From positions 45,995,502-46,059,501 of the forward strand of contig CAXKWD010000008.1 in assembly GCA_964059195.1 (NCBI GenBank): a DNA stretch of 64,000 bases, in the 5' to 3' direction. The DNA is from Ectobius pallidus. Lineage: Eukaryota; Arthropoda; Insecta; Blattodea; Ectobiidae. Below the pieces are notes generated by a model that had not been told where the DNA came from, did no database searches, and was given only the letters and a program-made list of their open reading frames with translations. Positions 11,736 to 22,785 of the stretch are shown here, one piece after another (position 1 is the stretch's first letter; each line of letters opens with the position of its first letter). A program made the translations under genes and the position numbers.

Positions 11736-13607
11736 GACTGAAGATGACAGACTAACCGTCGAAATGCATTTCCACGAGAGAAAATATCTATAACTCCAGG
11801 GCTTACAGAATAGCATAGGATCTTGTCTACTGCATCTACAAGAACATTTATCAGTTTCCTCAACAGTGTACTAAAAAACTCTACTCTCAAATATCTATTG
11901 TAAGTACGCGAGAAATAAATGACAAAGAAATTATACTACATGAACAAGAGTACATTACCCACAAAGTTGACTATATTGACTACTAGGTTAAAGAACCTGG
12001 AATTTTAAATTTTTAATAATGATCGTGCATATACACCAACAGAGTACAATCTAGGACCGAGCTCTCATTCCGATATTTTAAGATTTTATCCCAAACTTTA
12101 GAATTATTTATTAATTACTAATTGTTTTTCCAAGGGTGTATAAAATGCATGTGAAGTGTTTTAGTAGAGTAAGTTCAAAAGTCACAGGCCTACTTTAAGA
12201 CTGTATCATATTCATTACTTCATATTGTAATAAAATTACTGTAAGCTATTATGAAAAACACCTGGTTTTATTTAATTTATTATTTGAGGGTATAAAGTGG
12301 AATGTAAAAATTTTCCCTCAAAGGACATTATGAAACTCATTAACAAAATATGTATTTCAGTTCTTATGACAACAATATTGTTTGCACTGTTCACATAGTT
12401 CTTTGGCAGTTGTACTTTACTGTTCTTTAACAAATAATATTTTAATTTTGAGAGGCTATGGATATAATGCATTTTCATAAATCAATACTGGATTAAATAA
12501 ATATTGGGTTTCTATCCTTCTCTACCCAGCTTTCTCTACCCTGGATATCACATTTTGATTGAGAAGAAAAGGGAATTGTGGGAAGAGCGTTTTCAGTTGT
12601 CTAAGCCTGAGTTTATGTCAACCATGGTTAGCGAATATGCTGTATCAGAAATCCAGAAAGCGATTTATGTCCATTGATACGTTATTCATCGCTGTAGGCT
12701 TTGTATTAGTTGAGAATAGGGATGCTTATTGGAGGCATTTACAAAGAGACAAAAAATGATGGAACATTTTGAGTCGTATGTGCACAGTAAGTTATTGTGT
12801 CCCAGATTTTGGGCAAGAATGTATGAAAGTGATATTGATTTTTTTAGCCCCGAAATGGTTGTATGACAGCATGAAAGGGGTAATTACAACATCCCGCAAA
12901 GACAGTAAAATGTTGTGTTACCGGAATTTCTGTTTTTTTTTTTCTTTTTCAACCCTTGGGCCTACCAGGCATATGTGCAGAAGCAATGCGTTGCAAAATT
13001 TTAAGTCTTGTATGAGCAACATAAAGCTACCGGTATATCTAGCATTGTATGACGGAATAGGCCTATTTTGAGAGTGATAGGTCGTTCATCTTCACTTAAA
13101 TTTTGAAAACCGAAATTCTTCCGTAAGTTAATTTCGTATCACAAATTACAAAACCCGGGTGACGCCGGGCCTTTTTAGCTAGTAATTAATAAATAATGCA
13201 ATTTTTGTCAAAGATCGCACTGAGAATAACATCCTTCACTAGCGTTCGTGATTTCAGTGGGAGCTGATCCGGGTTAAGATATTGATGTGGACCTTCCAAT
13301 CTCATGACGAAACTAGTCCTTTGTGGCTTGTGACTGCAAACCAACTATTGCTCATGTCTATAATAGGTAGTGGTTCGAGATGACATGCTAATTATTTCCG
13401 CAAGAGCGGCATAATGCACTACAAGAGAGACTTGAATGGTTTATCTGGGGCAGCCGGTGTTAATGTGCTACTGTAATATAGCACACTGTTCATTTTGTTG
13501 AAATAAATATTGTTGATTGAGCCTACGTAACAAAATTACCAATATCCCACTAAAAACACTTTTAAAAAATTCTGATCATCTCAGGTTTCCAACCGCTATG
13601 CAATATG
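11736..13607. other. Intergenic sequence, no gene seen
   Basis: Open frames here are short (up to about 100 codons) and show no family resemblance. There is a poly-T run near 12930. Nothing else could be supported. Confidence 0.5.
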
Positions 13608-13867
13608 TGGTAGACCCCCGGCGTGGTCTTGTGGTTAGCGTCGCTGATTACAGATCCGTCGGCCCGGGTTCGATCCGGGTAGGGAGGTCTGGTTGGGGTG
13701 CACTCAGCCTCGTGATTCATATTGGGGAGATATTTGATAGAGAAGTAGCGGTTCCGGTCATGAAAACCAGCATTAACGGCCGTGGGTGTCGGCATGCTGA
13801 CCACATGCCCGACCCGCAGCGGTCGGGTGGTAGGCCACGGAGTTTAAATTAGTTCAGTTTAGTTATA
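13608..13867 (+). mobile_element. tRNA-derived SINE (family B)
   Basis: The head has RNA polymerase III promoter boxes: an A-box-like GTGGTTAGCG region near 13630 and a B box GGTTCGATCC at 13668-13677. The copy is flanked by CAATATG at 13601-13607 and 13868-13874. The body has GGCATGCTGACCACATGCCC and a GTAGGCCACGGAGTTTA block, shared with the reverse-strand copy at 29.7 kb. It is not a tRNA gene: no cloverleaf 3' half follows. Confidence 0.85.
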
Positions 13868-13874
13868 CAATATG

Positions 13875-14294
13875 CTATATCCTTCACAGCGAGGAGCGGT
13901 CAGCTTGCGTTGCTAAGGATTACATAAGCAGAGTGCTCAGTCTTTCAATAGCCCTGCTCGGCTTCATGTTGAGGCATGGTAAATGCCCTAAGGAGGAGGA
14001 TATTCTTCCCGCTGAAATCGGCCACGTTGGTGCTATCCATGGAATAGAACCTCGCCCTCTGTAGGTAGGCTGCATGCCTCACAAAAAACTGACAGTTTTT
14101 CATGTAAGCGTTTGGAGGTGGAGGGTAAACGATCTCTAGTTTAGCGTTGGTTGGGGTGGACATTTTCAAGGTTGTTTTGCAAGTCTGAAGGAACAGACCT
14201 TGGTAACACATCTTATTGATGGCGGCTATTCTTGACGTGCAGTTTTAATAGAGTTCAAGTCGGTGTAAGCCATGTTGGTTTCTATCTATAACTT
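13875..14294. other. Intergenic sequence, no gene seen
   Basis: A reverse-strand open frame of 88 codons at 13945-14211 shows no family resemblance that I can name. No repeats were seen. Confidence 0.45.
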
Positions 14295-14485
14295 AATTGA
14301 AGGGCCTAGTTCCATAAGGGATACCACTCACAAGCACAGGTATTTTCTTATATCTGAGAAGAGGTTTAAGGCACAAGTATAAATTCTTCACTGAGTATTT
14401 AAGAGATTGGAGGAGAAGGCATAAATGTTAAAAACTCAAAATGAAAGATGTGCCTTACGCCCTTATGGAACTAGGCCCTTCAATT
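14295..14485. mobile_element. MITE, 191 bp, with perfect 26-bp terminal inverted repeats
   Basis: Left arm 14295-14320 and right arm 14460-14485 are exact reverse complements (AATTGAAGGGCC... and ...GGCCCTTCAATT). The outer AATT may be partly target sequence, so the duplication length is ambiguous. It has no coding capacity. The superfamily is not determined. Confidence 0.85.
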
Positions 14486-14944
14486 GATTATTTTAGTATG
14501 AAATTAGGAGTAATTCAGAATACCATGCCTTGACATTGAATTTTATGAAAATTTGAGACAGCTTACTTTAAGAGCTAAATTTATACGTAATATTAGCCTC
14601 ATAGAATTGCTTTCTTAATTCAATGTGTACATATAAATACATAATAATAAAATTAATAAATGCGTACAAAGCTAAAATGCATGTTCCATTCCCGTCCAGG
14701 ATAAATTTTCCTGTATAGATTTCACAGTAGAGTTCAATTCCTAGAACTCTAAGAATTACGTGAGGAAATAAGAAAATGAATACTGAAAAACTGTTTATAA
14801 ATATTGTAATGGATTATTTTCTGGTGCCGAGGGAAGTGAATTTAATGTGTTCGCCAACTCAGCGTCAGACGAACGGTAAGTTAGTACCAGTAATATCTTA
14901 TGTTTGGGGGACGGGGATAAATGACCAGAAACCCTCCCAATTCT

Positions 14945-16385
14945 CAAACTGCATTCTATCATAGTTTCTGACATTCTGTGCGAAGTACGATAGAATTGAA
15001 TAATGGAAGATGTATTAGGTATTTCGTGGTGCGCGTCTGTTCATGTTCAGTGTTATTGCTGTGAATGTGAAGAATGAATTCAGTAGATAGTTTAATAAAT
15101 TATCCATTCTCAAAGGAATATGGAAGAAAAAATCTAGATAAAATAATTAGGGAGGCCCGCGCCCAATTTAATTACGAACCATCTGCTATACTGTAAATAA
15201 GTTAGTATGGAAATTAAGAAAACTGTAAATAGATGTAAATTGCATTAATTCTACTGTAACCAAAATCCTATCGTGCCGAAAGATGAAATAGGATTATCAT
15301 ATTTGGAGGTTCAACAACAACAAAAACGTGTTTACAACAGAAGTAGTGTGGTTTTAAGGATGACGTCACAGGAGGAATACAGGAGGAATGCTTACGTCAT
15401 CGGAGTGAAGGGGGAATGATTACGTCATCAGAGGGGAGGGAGGAATGGCTTAGCTTATGACATCACGACCTACGTCATTGGTGGGCGTGGCTATGACACC
15501 ATGTGATTCAAAATGACTTCGCTTCCTGTTCCTATTTCAAATGGCGCCCATGCGCAAAATTCAAATTTGGAAATTCATAATGGCGGTAAATTTGAAAATT
15601 TTATATTACAAAATCAAAATGGTTACTTTCAGGTTCCTATTTTAAATGGCGGAAGGAGGGAAATTTGAAAATTATATATTGGTAGAAGGCGGGTCATTTA
15701 AAAATTTAAAATGTTGGGATATTTAGAAATTGTGTATTGGTACAAGGCGAGAGATTTAAAAATTCAAGATGGTACATTGCATATTATATGAAATTGGATA
15801 TTACAATTACAAATGGCGGAAGGAAGGAAATTTAAAATTGTATATTGGTGGATGGCGGAAAATTTTAAAATTGCAAATGGTAGAAGGCGAAAGATTTCAT
15901 AAATTTTAAGATGCCGACGTTGCTTACGTCTTGAGAGGAATGGGAGGATTGCTATGACCTACCTCAAAGGATGAATGAGAGGCGAACGGGAGGAATGAAA
16001 GGGGAGGGAGGAATGAAAGGGGAGGGAGGAATGAAAGGGGATGGAGGAATGAAAGGGGATGGAGGAATGAAAGGGGAGGGAGGAATGAAAGGGGAGGGAG
16101 GAATGAAAGGGGAGGGAGGAATGAAAGGGGAGGAAGGCGCGGTTATGACATCACGGAGGGCAAGATGGATTGCTGACGTTATGATTCAATATGGCGGATT
16201 TCAAAAAATATACTTCAACTTTATGCCATTTTTGCACGAAAGCATTGCAGAAGCAGAAGGAAGTGTATATATCGAATTATTTATTTGTTCACACAACGAA
16301 TTTGGTCACCAATTCTATAAGATGCAACGTTAGCGATATTTTAAGACATCGCACATTTTTTATAATTGTGAAAGCGTTTGATTTT
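14945..16385 (+). repeat. Left arm of giant inverted-repeat element
   Basis: About 1.44 kb matches, in reverse complement, the right arm at 26030-29312 once the solo LTR and hAT derivative are removed from that arm. Contents from outside inward: an AT-rich block; five CRE-like sites within 15361-15480 (TGACGTCA at 15361-15368, TTACGTCAT, TTACGTCATC, TGACATCA, TACGTCAT); a series of AAATGGCG(G)AAGG units from 15540 to 15890; the GGAATGAAAGGGGA minisatellite; and a GATGCAACGTTAGCGATATTTTAA block near 16320-16345. No protein-coding sense. Such long arms resemble Foldback or MULE-type elements, but no transposase is present to assign it. Confidence 0.85.
15985..16133 (+). repeat. 17-18 bp minisatellite (GGAGGAATGAAAGGGGA)
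   Basis: About eight nearly identical units lie inside the left arm. The right arm has only two or three counterparts near 27480-27545, so the array expanded after the arms formed. The glycine-methionine-lysine open frame across it is a by-product. Confidence 0.92.
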
Positions 16386-17118
16386 TAACGTGTGGAATTA
16401 TACAAGAGTTTTCTGACGATATAAGGTAGCATATAAATCTATTTCCCCAAAACATAGTTTTTTAATCCTGGGATCAACTCAGCCTAGGCTAGGTTACTAT
16501 AATTTTACTATAAATCTTTAAAGGTGACTGGTGCGTAAGGATGATAATCTGACGTTTCGAATGAGCCTCAACCGTCTGTCTATAGAGGGAATTATTTTCA
16601 TAAATCACAACATTAATCAGCAGGTTATAGGCTCACGTTGAGTGTACTGACCAATGCGCTATCGTACGTGCATAGTACAGAGTCCCAAACGTTTCATCAG
16701 CAGAATTCGATCGCCGCACCGGTGAAATTCATCGGCTATATGTATGTATATTACAGAATTGTACATTTCCTTCTTACATAATTTGTGTTTAATCCTCAGT
16801 CAATATGATGCCTGTCAGTTTGTCTTGCAGTGATGTTCATTGTTCTTCATTACCTGCTATTCTGTCGCGATATATTTACGAATATTAAAAGCCGATATTT
16901 TGTTATATTCAAGTATTATATCATCGCAGAATGATTTGAACATATGCTAGCGTACCGAGAATTCTGATGACACACGTAGAAGTTACATCTCGCAAAACTA
17001 GACAAGTTTTCCTCATGTGGTAATAGAATGTAGTAGTATTTCTTATCAATCGCTTTCGTGTTACATGTGCATTCAGTCTCTTAAAAACTCCAGTCGTTAT
17101 GTACTATGTTATAACAGG
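16386..17118. other. Left half of the interior of the giant inverted-repeat element
   Basis: Lies between the left arm and the BEL/Pao insertion. I see no coding region. Together with 25476-26030 it forms a central spacer of about 1.3 kb. The last five bases, ACAGG, are the BEL target duplication. Confidence 0.55.
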
Positions 17119-17501
17119 TGTTGAGACTTTTTCCCTAATTTGGCTACCCTGCGTGGTAGTGTCTTTAGTGTTGCATGTTGGTGCACTGAACTCATGAGAA
17201 GGAAGAAGGAGACTTTCCAATATGGCGTGCAGCTAGCTACAAGGACAGAATAGTGTTCTTGCATGTATTGTATTTGTACTGACTTTACAGCAATTCACAA
17301 TCGTTTATATGTGTTAACTAATGTTACAAGTATAGTATTCACGGTTTGTATAGTAAATGTTACCAAGGGAATTGTTTGTTTGACTGTATTGTGTTGTGTT
17401 TAACTTGTGTAACAAAGCCAACTCCTCGCATCCTTGGGCCGATGTTACAAGCCATTACACATACAGTCCACTAAAATTAAAACTTGTTTTCGAACACAAC
17501 A
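17119..17501 (+). repeat. BEL/Pao 5' LTR (383 bp)
   Basis: Begins TGTTGAGAC and ends GAACACAACA. It aligns along its whole length with 25091-25470; a 3-bp length difference near 17205 (AAGAAGG against AAGG) is visible. Confidence 0.95.
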
Positions 17502-17508
17502 TAATATT

Positions 17509-17526
17509 TGGTCCTACGGGCCGGAT
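17509..17526 (+). promoter_or_regulatory. Primer-binding site
   Basis: TGGTCCTACGGGCCGGAT starts 7 bases after the 5' LTR. TGG complements the universal CCA end of a tRNA, and the GC-rich following bases fit an acceptor-T-arm. The exact tRNA primer was not identified. Confidence 0.75.
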
Positions 17527-18355
17527 GGAAATTCGTGCAAATTTGGATCTCCAGCCGTGATTGGAAATTTGTGCAACTTGGACCATTGATTGTGGTTGTG
17601 AACATTTGCATATTACGACATTGTGTTGCAATCTGTGAAGCTTTGCCGCCATAAGCTAGCGTCTATCTTTGTAACGCGGGAAATATTTACAAGCAGTTAT
17701 TGTAATTGAACATTGACATTACTTGTGTGATTGAACATTGATATTACTTGTGGGTAACATAAATAACATAAGAAGATATTGCACTTGAAAATTCTTGTAT
17801 TATTTGTGCATAAAATAGACAATTACGAACAATTTACTAATACATGGAACTATAACATGGTGAAGTGTTGCATCATCCTTGCATTGTTAAAACGTGTCGC
17901 AGGACAGAAGGGTTAGCAAACTGTGGAAGTGTACCCGTTGAATAATAACTTCAAACTTTGTGAGCTGTAACATCAGTGATTGTAATTCAATTATTGGTAC
18001 TTTGAAGACTAATCTGAAAACACATTCAGCAACATTACATCGCAGATGACGTCACGCTGGGAATCTTGCCAGATATCTTGGACAAAGTCTACGACTTCAT
18101 GGAGCTGTCTGATGTTACCATTAGTGATACAATAGTTCAGCCAACTGTAAGTTTGTTCCATTTTTGTCTCATTTGTCCTAACTTGACTAAGGTAGACATC
18201 CTGTCTAAAATCCTAAAACCTACTTCTAACACTGAAACAAATAAGTACTGACTTGCTTGTTAATCTTGTTTGACGAACTTGAATTCATTAAATATTCAAT
18301 TGTTCGCTATTGCGCTGTTGTACATTTCATAGAAATTTGTTTTTCATTAATAATA
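17527..18355 (+). other. BEL/Pao untranslated leader
   Basis: No open frame of note. It continues after the nested DNA transposon to the Gag start at 19918. The TTGTAATTGAACATTGA / TTGTGTGATTGAACATTGA wording near 17700-17745 is a short direct repeat. Confidence 0.6.
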
Positions 18356-19894
18356 ACACAAGTCAACAGCCAAAATGTATTCGAGATAAAATTAACCATA
18401 CATTACTAAATTGGGGTCGCTGAACACGAAAATGACATCCATTTTTGTCTGTTAGTTCTTATTTCTACAATACACAGGTCAGGTTGTTTTACTAAAACAG
18501 GATTTTAGCCGAGTAACTTTGTTTGAAACAGACTGTACCGGAAATTTAAGGGTGAATTTATGGCTCTAGCATATAAGTCAAACCCTCAAACTGATATTCC
18601 TTTATAAATTCAGTTCAGTTCTTGCTTTGTGAGTGAGAAAACTGTTTATCAGTTCGCTTTGAAATAGTTAAAATAGGGAGTGATTTAATTGTTATTGTGA
18701 GTGATTATAATTATAATTATAAAATAACATATATGCGTATATATTATCCTTTCTGTAATAGAATTGGCATGAAAGGCACAGAATGCCGCGTAAGTGTGTT
18801 AACAATTCAAATAACTTTTGTTTTATCTGTGGAGAATTGACTTTAAAATCGCAAAAGGTACGGTTAACTCCTATTGTTAAAAAGGCCTATCATCTATATT
18901 TTGGTTGCAAGGTTGGTGATCAGGACAAATCGCTTGCACCCCATATTTGTTGTCGTACTTGTTCCACAAATATACGCGAGTGGCTAAATGGAAACGGGCG
19001 ATTTATGAATTTTGCTATAGGCCTACCAATGGAAACTTGGTTATACGAAATATTGTTGCTTTTTATGTGAATGGGATAGTCGTGCAAAGGACAGACACTA
19101 TGCAACAAAGCAAGGACCAGGTATTAAAAACATTGTTTACAGACCACTGGTTGACAAGACTGAAATAATACACCTGCATTGCACATTAAGTTGGGACTGA
19201 TGAAAAACTTTGTAAATGGTATGACTCAAAATGGAGAAGCATTTTAGTATCTCTTTCATAAATTTCCTCGATTAAGTGAATCTAAAATCGGAGAGGGAAT
19301 ATTCATAGGTCCCCAAATAAGAAGACTAATGGCTGATGAACATTTTCATGGAATTTAACAGGGAAGGAGAAAACTGCATGGGTAGCGTTCACTAGAGTTA
19401 TACTTAATTTCCTTGGCAACAAAAGGGCGTCTAATTACAGAACATTAGTGGACAATATGTTGATGGCTTATGATAGAATGGGGTACAACATGTCTCTCAA
19501 GATGCATTTCCTTCACTCTCACCTGGTCTTCTTCTGTGACAATCTTGGAGCAGTAAGCGACAAGCATGGTGAACATTTCCACCAAGACATCGCTACTCTA
19601 GAACGATGTTATCAGGGTATATGGAACACGTCTATGATTGCTGTCTGTAGTAAGAGATGGTCCTAAGATAAAGTACACTAGAGAAGGCAAAAGACCACGT
19701 TTATGAGATATGTGATTAAAAACTACGTATATTTTCTTGCACGAAAACAATGAAGGTTATATAGCCGATATCTTCTAAACGAGAACTAATAAAAAAAATT
19801 ACTGCCATTTTCGAATTTAGGAGGCCAAATTACATAAGATATGGTGTATTTTATTTCGGATACAAAAAACTTGTTAAATTTTGTTGACTTGTGT
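18356..19894 (+). mobile_element. DNA transposon relic nested in the BEL leader
   Basis: Ends show ACACAAGTCAACA at 18356-18368 and its reverse complement at 19882-19894. A looser inverted match follows inward (GTATTCGAGATAAAATTAACCA against the reverse of 19835-19865). The 1539-bp element holds a decayed protein gene. A target duplication could not be read with certainty, and the superfamily is not known to me. Confidence 0.6.
18783..19664 (+). pseudogene. Decayed transposon protein of unknown function, common in arthropod genomes
   Basis: The first part (18783-19030) has a Cys-rich start: CFICGELTLKSQK, then a FGCKVGDQDKS..PHICCRTC segment and REWLNG. Far downstream, NMSLKMHFLHSHL near 19490 and AVSDKHGEHFHQDIATLE near 19550-19600 belong to the same protein type. 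The middle is deleted or frame-shifted: a weak LKLGLMKNFV-like stretch lies near 19195. I remember this C-x2-C plus FLHSHL..FHQDIA pattern from unnamed arthropod proteins; the biochemical role is not known to me. Confidence 0.6.
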
Positions 19895-19917
19895 AATCAA
19901 CTGTCATAGTATTCATC

Positions 19918-20788
19918 ATGTCGTTTGAATCGGAAGCAAAGGCTATTCAAAAACGTGGCTTACTAAAAAAGATCACTAACTCATCTTGAAATGTTCTTGA
20001 ACCGTGAGGATATCTCTAGCTATGAATTGATACCCAGGCAAGATGCATTGTCAGAAACTTGGAAAGAGTTCAATGATGTTAGGGAATATTTAGAATTTCA
20101 GATAGACTCAAAGGATAGTGAAGCTCGTTTTGAAGAGCACGAGGAATTTGAAAATAGATATTATGCAATATTCGGTAAAATTCAAGAACTGATTGATGCT
20201 AGGGATAGACCCATAAGTCCTAGTAATGCATCTGTCATTTCGAATAACTCCACTCGAAGCAGTAGTAATTTGAAACTTCCACCCATAGAATTACCTCATT
20301 TTAAGGGAGATTTGACAAAGTACTTGACATTTAAAAACACGTTTGAAAGCTTAGTTATCAACTATACTTGCATCGATAATGTGCAAAGGTTGCATTATTT
20401 GCTGTCTTCACTTCAAGGTGAACCCAAAGATTTATTAAGTAACTTAGCCATTTGTGATAGTAACTTTTCGGTTGCTTGGAATTTGATTGATGAAAGATAC
20501 AACAATAAACGGTTGATTGTTTCGCAGCATGTGAAACAGTTGCTCAATCTTCATAGTGGTAGTAGTGGTACTTCGAGTGACTACCGCAAATTGATAAATG
20601 ATGTAAAATGTAATCTTAGTGCCATTGAGAATTTGGAAGCGGAGATTCCACTTCATGAAATCATGTTGCAGGAATTGATTCTGAATAAAGTCAAAGTTAA
20701 TCATAGAAGTGAATGGGAAAATAAATTTGCCTCCTCTGAAATTCCGACATTAGACAATTTAATTGATTTCTTGGAAAGGAAATGTTAG
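19918..20788 (+). pseudogene. BEL/Pao Gag (DUF1759-type), N-terminal part
   Basis: The start ATG at 19918 opens a short frame that shifts to the main frame near 19985. The main frame has the Pao-type core: LPPIELPHFKGDLTKYLTFKNTFES at about 20280, then LHYLLSSLQGEP near 20390. That core is the DUF1759 capsid-like domain, which packages the element RNA into particles. A TAG at 20786-20788 ends this frame. Zinc-knuckle sequence lies downstream in the same frame. Confidence 0.88.
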
Positions 20789-20884
20789 ACATTGGAACTA
20801 ACAGAATCTAGCAAAACTGTTGTTGAGCACAAACGTGAGTTCAAACCTAAACTAAATGCACTTCACATTGCTAAAATAGTACCT

Positions 20885-22780
20885 CCTTGAATTGTAAGTT
20901 TTTGCAAACTTGACAATCATAATTTTCTTGATTGTAGGAAGTTTAAACAAGCAAATATTGATCATGGTCGTGAATTTGTCAAAGAAAATAAACTTTGTTA
21001 CTTGTGCTTCTCAACTTCTCATATTTCCAAACAATGTAAGCAACCCAGGTGCACGAAATGTAATGGAAATCACAACTTGTTGGTTCATAAAGAACAAATA
21101 ACCTCTAATAATAATTCAAATGTTGATCGTTCTGCAATCATTTCGCCTGCAGCAATGAAAGTTATTTCAGGATTAGGCTCAAATGTTTTGCTGAGTACGG
21201 TTTGTGTTGGAGTGAAAACTAGGACTGGAGAAGTTTAAGTGGTTAAAGCCTTGTTGGACTCAGCGAGTCAATTAGTCAAATGTCTTGGTATTGGTACAAA
21301 GTCTTGTCGGTTACCAATTGTTGGTATAAGCAATTCAAACGTTTCTCCTGTAAGCTCCACTTGCAATCTTGTTTTATGCTCGCAGATATCAGACTATACT
21401 CTGAATTTGAATTGTGCAGTAGTAGACACCATCACAAGTCCGCTACCTGCTCAGAAAATTGATTGTTCGACTTGGAACATTCCCACTGATATTGTTCTAA
21501 GTGATTGTACTTTCAATCGACCTTCACCTATAGACATTTTGTTGGGAGCTTATGTTTATTATGAAATTGTCTCTGGTAATACCTTGCGAAGGGAAAATTA
21601 TCCTACATTGCTAAACACTAGATTTCGTTGGGTACTGGCTGGTACTTTTCCTGAATCATGCGTTAAACCTAATGTCAAGGCTCGTTGTACTAACTTTGTG
21701 AAACTTGACCCTCTTGACACAAGATTGCAAAAGTTCTGGGAACATGAAGAACTGCAGCAGCCAGTTCTTACTCCTGAAGAAAGAGCTTGCGAAGAACATT
21801 TTGCAAATAATGTACAAAGAGATGAACTTGGAAGATTTGTTGTCAAACTTCGAATTCGTTCAGAAGTATCTCTTGTGGCTGAGTCTAAATGTAATGCCAT
21901 TAAAAGATTTAAGCAAATTGAAAGAAGATTCTTGAAATCGCCAGAGTTAAAAGAGAAGTATGTTGATTTTATGCATGAATACATTGACTTAGGTCATATG
22001 GAAAGTGCACCCACTGAAAGTTCTGATTCGTTGAATTTTTACTTGCCCCATCATTGTGTATTGAAGGATTCTAGTACTACAACGAAACTGAGAGTTGTAT
22101 TTGATGGAAGTTGTGAATCTTCAAACGGAATATCTTTGAATTCCATGTTAAAGGTTGGACCTACCGTCCAGCCTGATTTGTTGTCCATTATCCTCAAATT
22201 CAGAACTTAGATTGTTGCCCTATCAGCTGACATTGCAAAAATGTATCGATGTGTATTGGTCCATCCTGAACATAGAAATCTTCAGAAAATTGTTTGGCGT
22301 TAATCTGCTGATGAGGAAATTAAGAAATATCGTCTGACTACTGTTACATACGGTACCAGTTCTCCTCCTTTTCTTGCTACAAGGTGCTTAGTTCAACTTG
22401 CTGATGAGTGCAAAGACTCTCATCCCATTGCTTCAGAAAATATTCGATCTTGCTTCTATGTTGACGATCTATTTACTGGTGCAGATTTAGTTGAAGAAGC
22501 TAAACAACTTCAATGTGATATCACTTCTATATTGGAAAGTGCTCAGTTTCATCTTAGAAAATGGACGTCAAATTGTCCAGATGTCTTGCTAATGTACCCT
22601 TGGAAGACAGAGAACTCTCGTCGCCTTGTAATCTTACCAATGATGAAGCTGTTAAGACTTTAGGTATTGTTTGGCACCCTAAGTCTGATGAATTTGAGTT
22701 TCAAATAAATTTGAAGCTAATTTGTCACTAAGAGAAGCATTCTTGCCATCATCGCATCCATATTTGATCCTCTTGGATTG
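20885..22780 (+). pseudogene. BEL/Pao zinc knuckle, A17-type protease and reverse transcriptase
   Basis: A Cys-rich region (CKLDNHNFLDC; CYLCFSTSHISKQC; CTKCNGNHNLLVH, 20895-21090) is the nucleic-acid-binding knuckle of Gag. A TAA at 21236-21238 falls just before the protease motif LLDSASQ, whose Asp is the expected catalytic residue. The linker to RT includes FRWVLAGTFP and KLRVVFDGS (RT N-terminus). TAG at 22208-22210 and TAA near 22303 interrupt the RT; its YVDD active site is intact at 22457-22468. All are in one frame up to about 22700, so loss is mainly by nonsense codons. Confidence 0.9.
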
Positions 22781-22785
22781 TTAGG

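Noticed and set aside
12769..13071. 100-codon open frame as a possible host exon
   Set aside because: No family resemblance, no splice context and a low-complexity run inside it.
13608..13700. tRNA gene (A and B boxes present)
   Set aside because: No complete cloverleaf, flanked by a target duplication and followed by a SINE body; the same holds for 39624 and 43431.
15971..16333. 120-codon Gly-Met-Lys repeat protein
   Set aside because: Created by the 17-18 bp minisatellite, whose unit number differs between arms.
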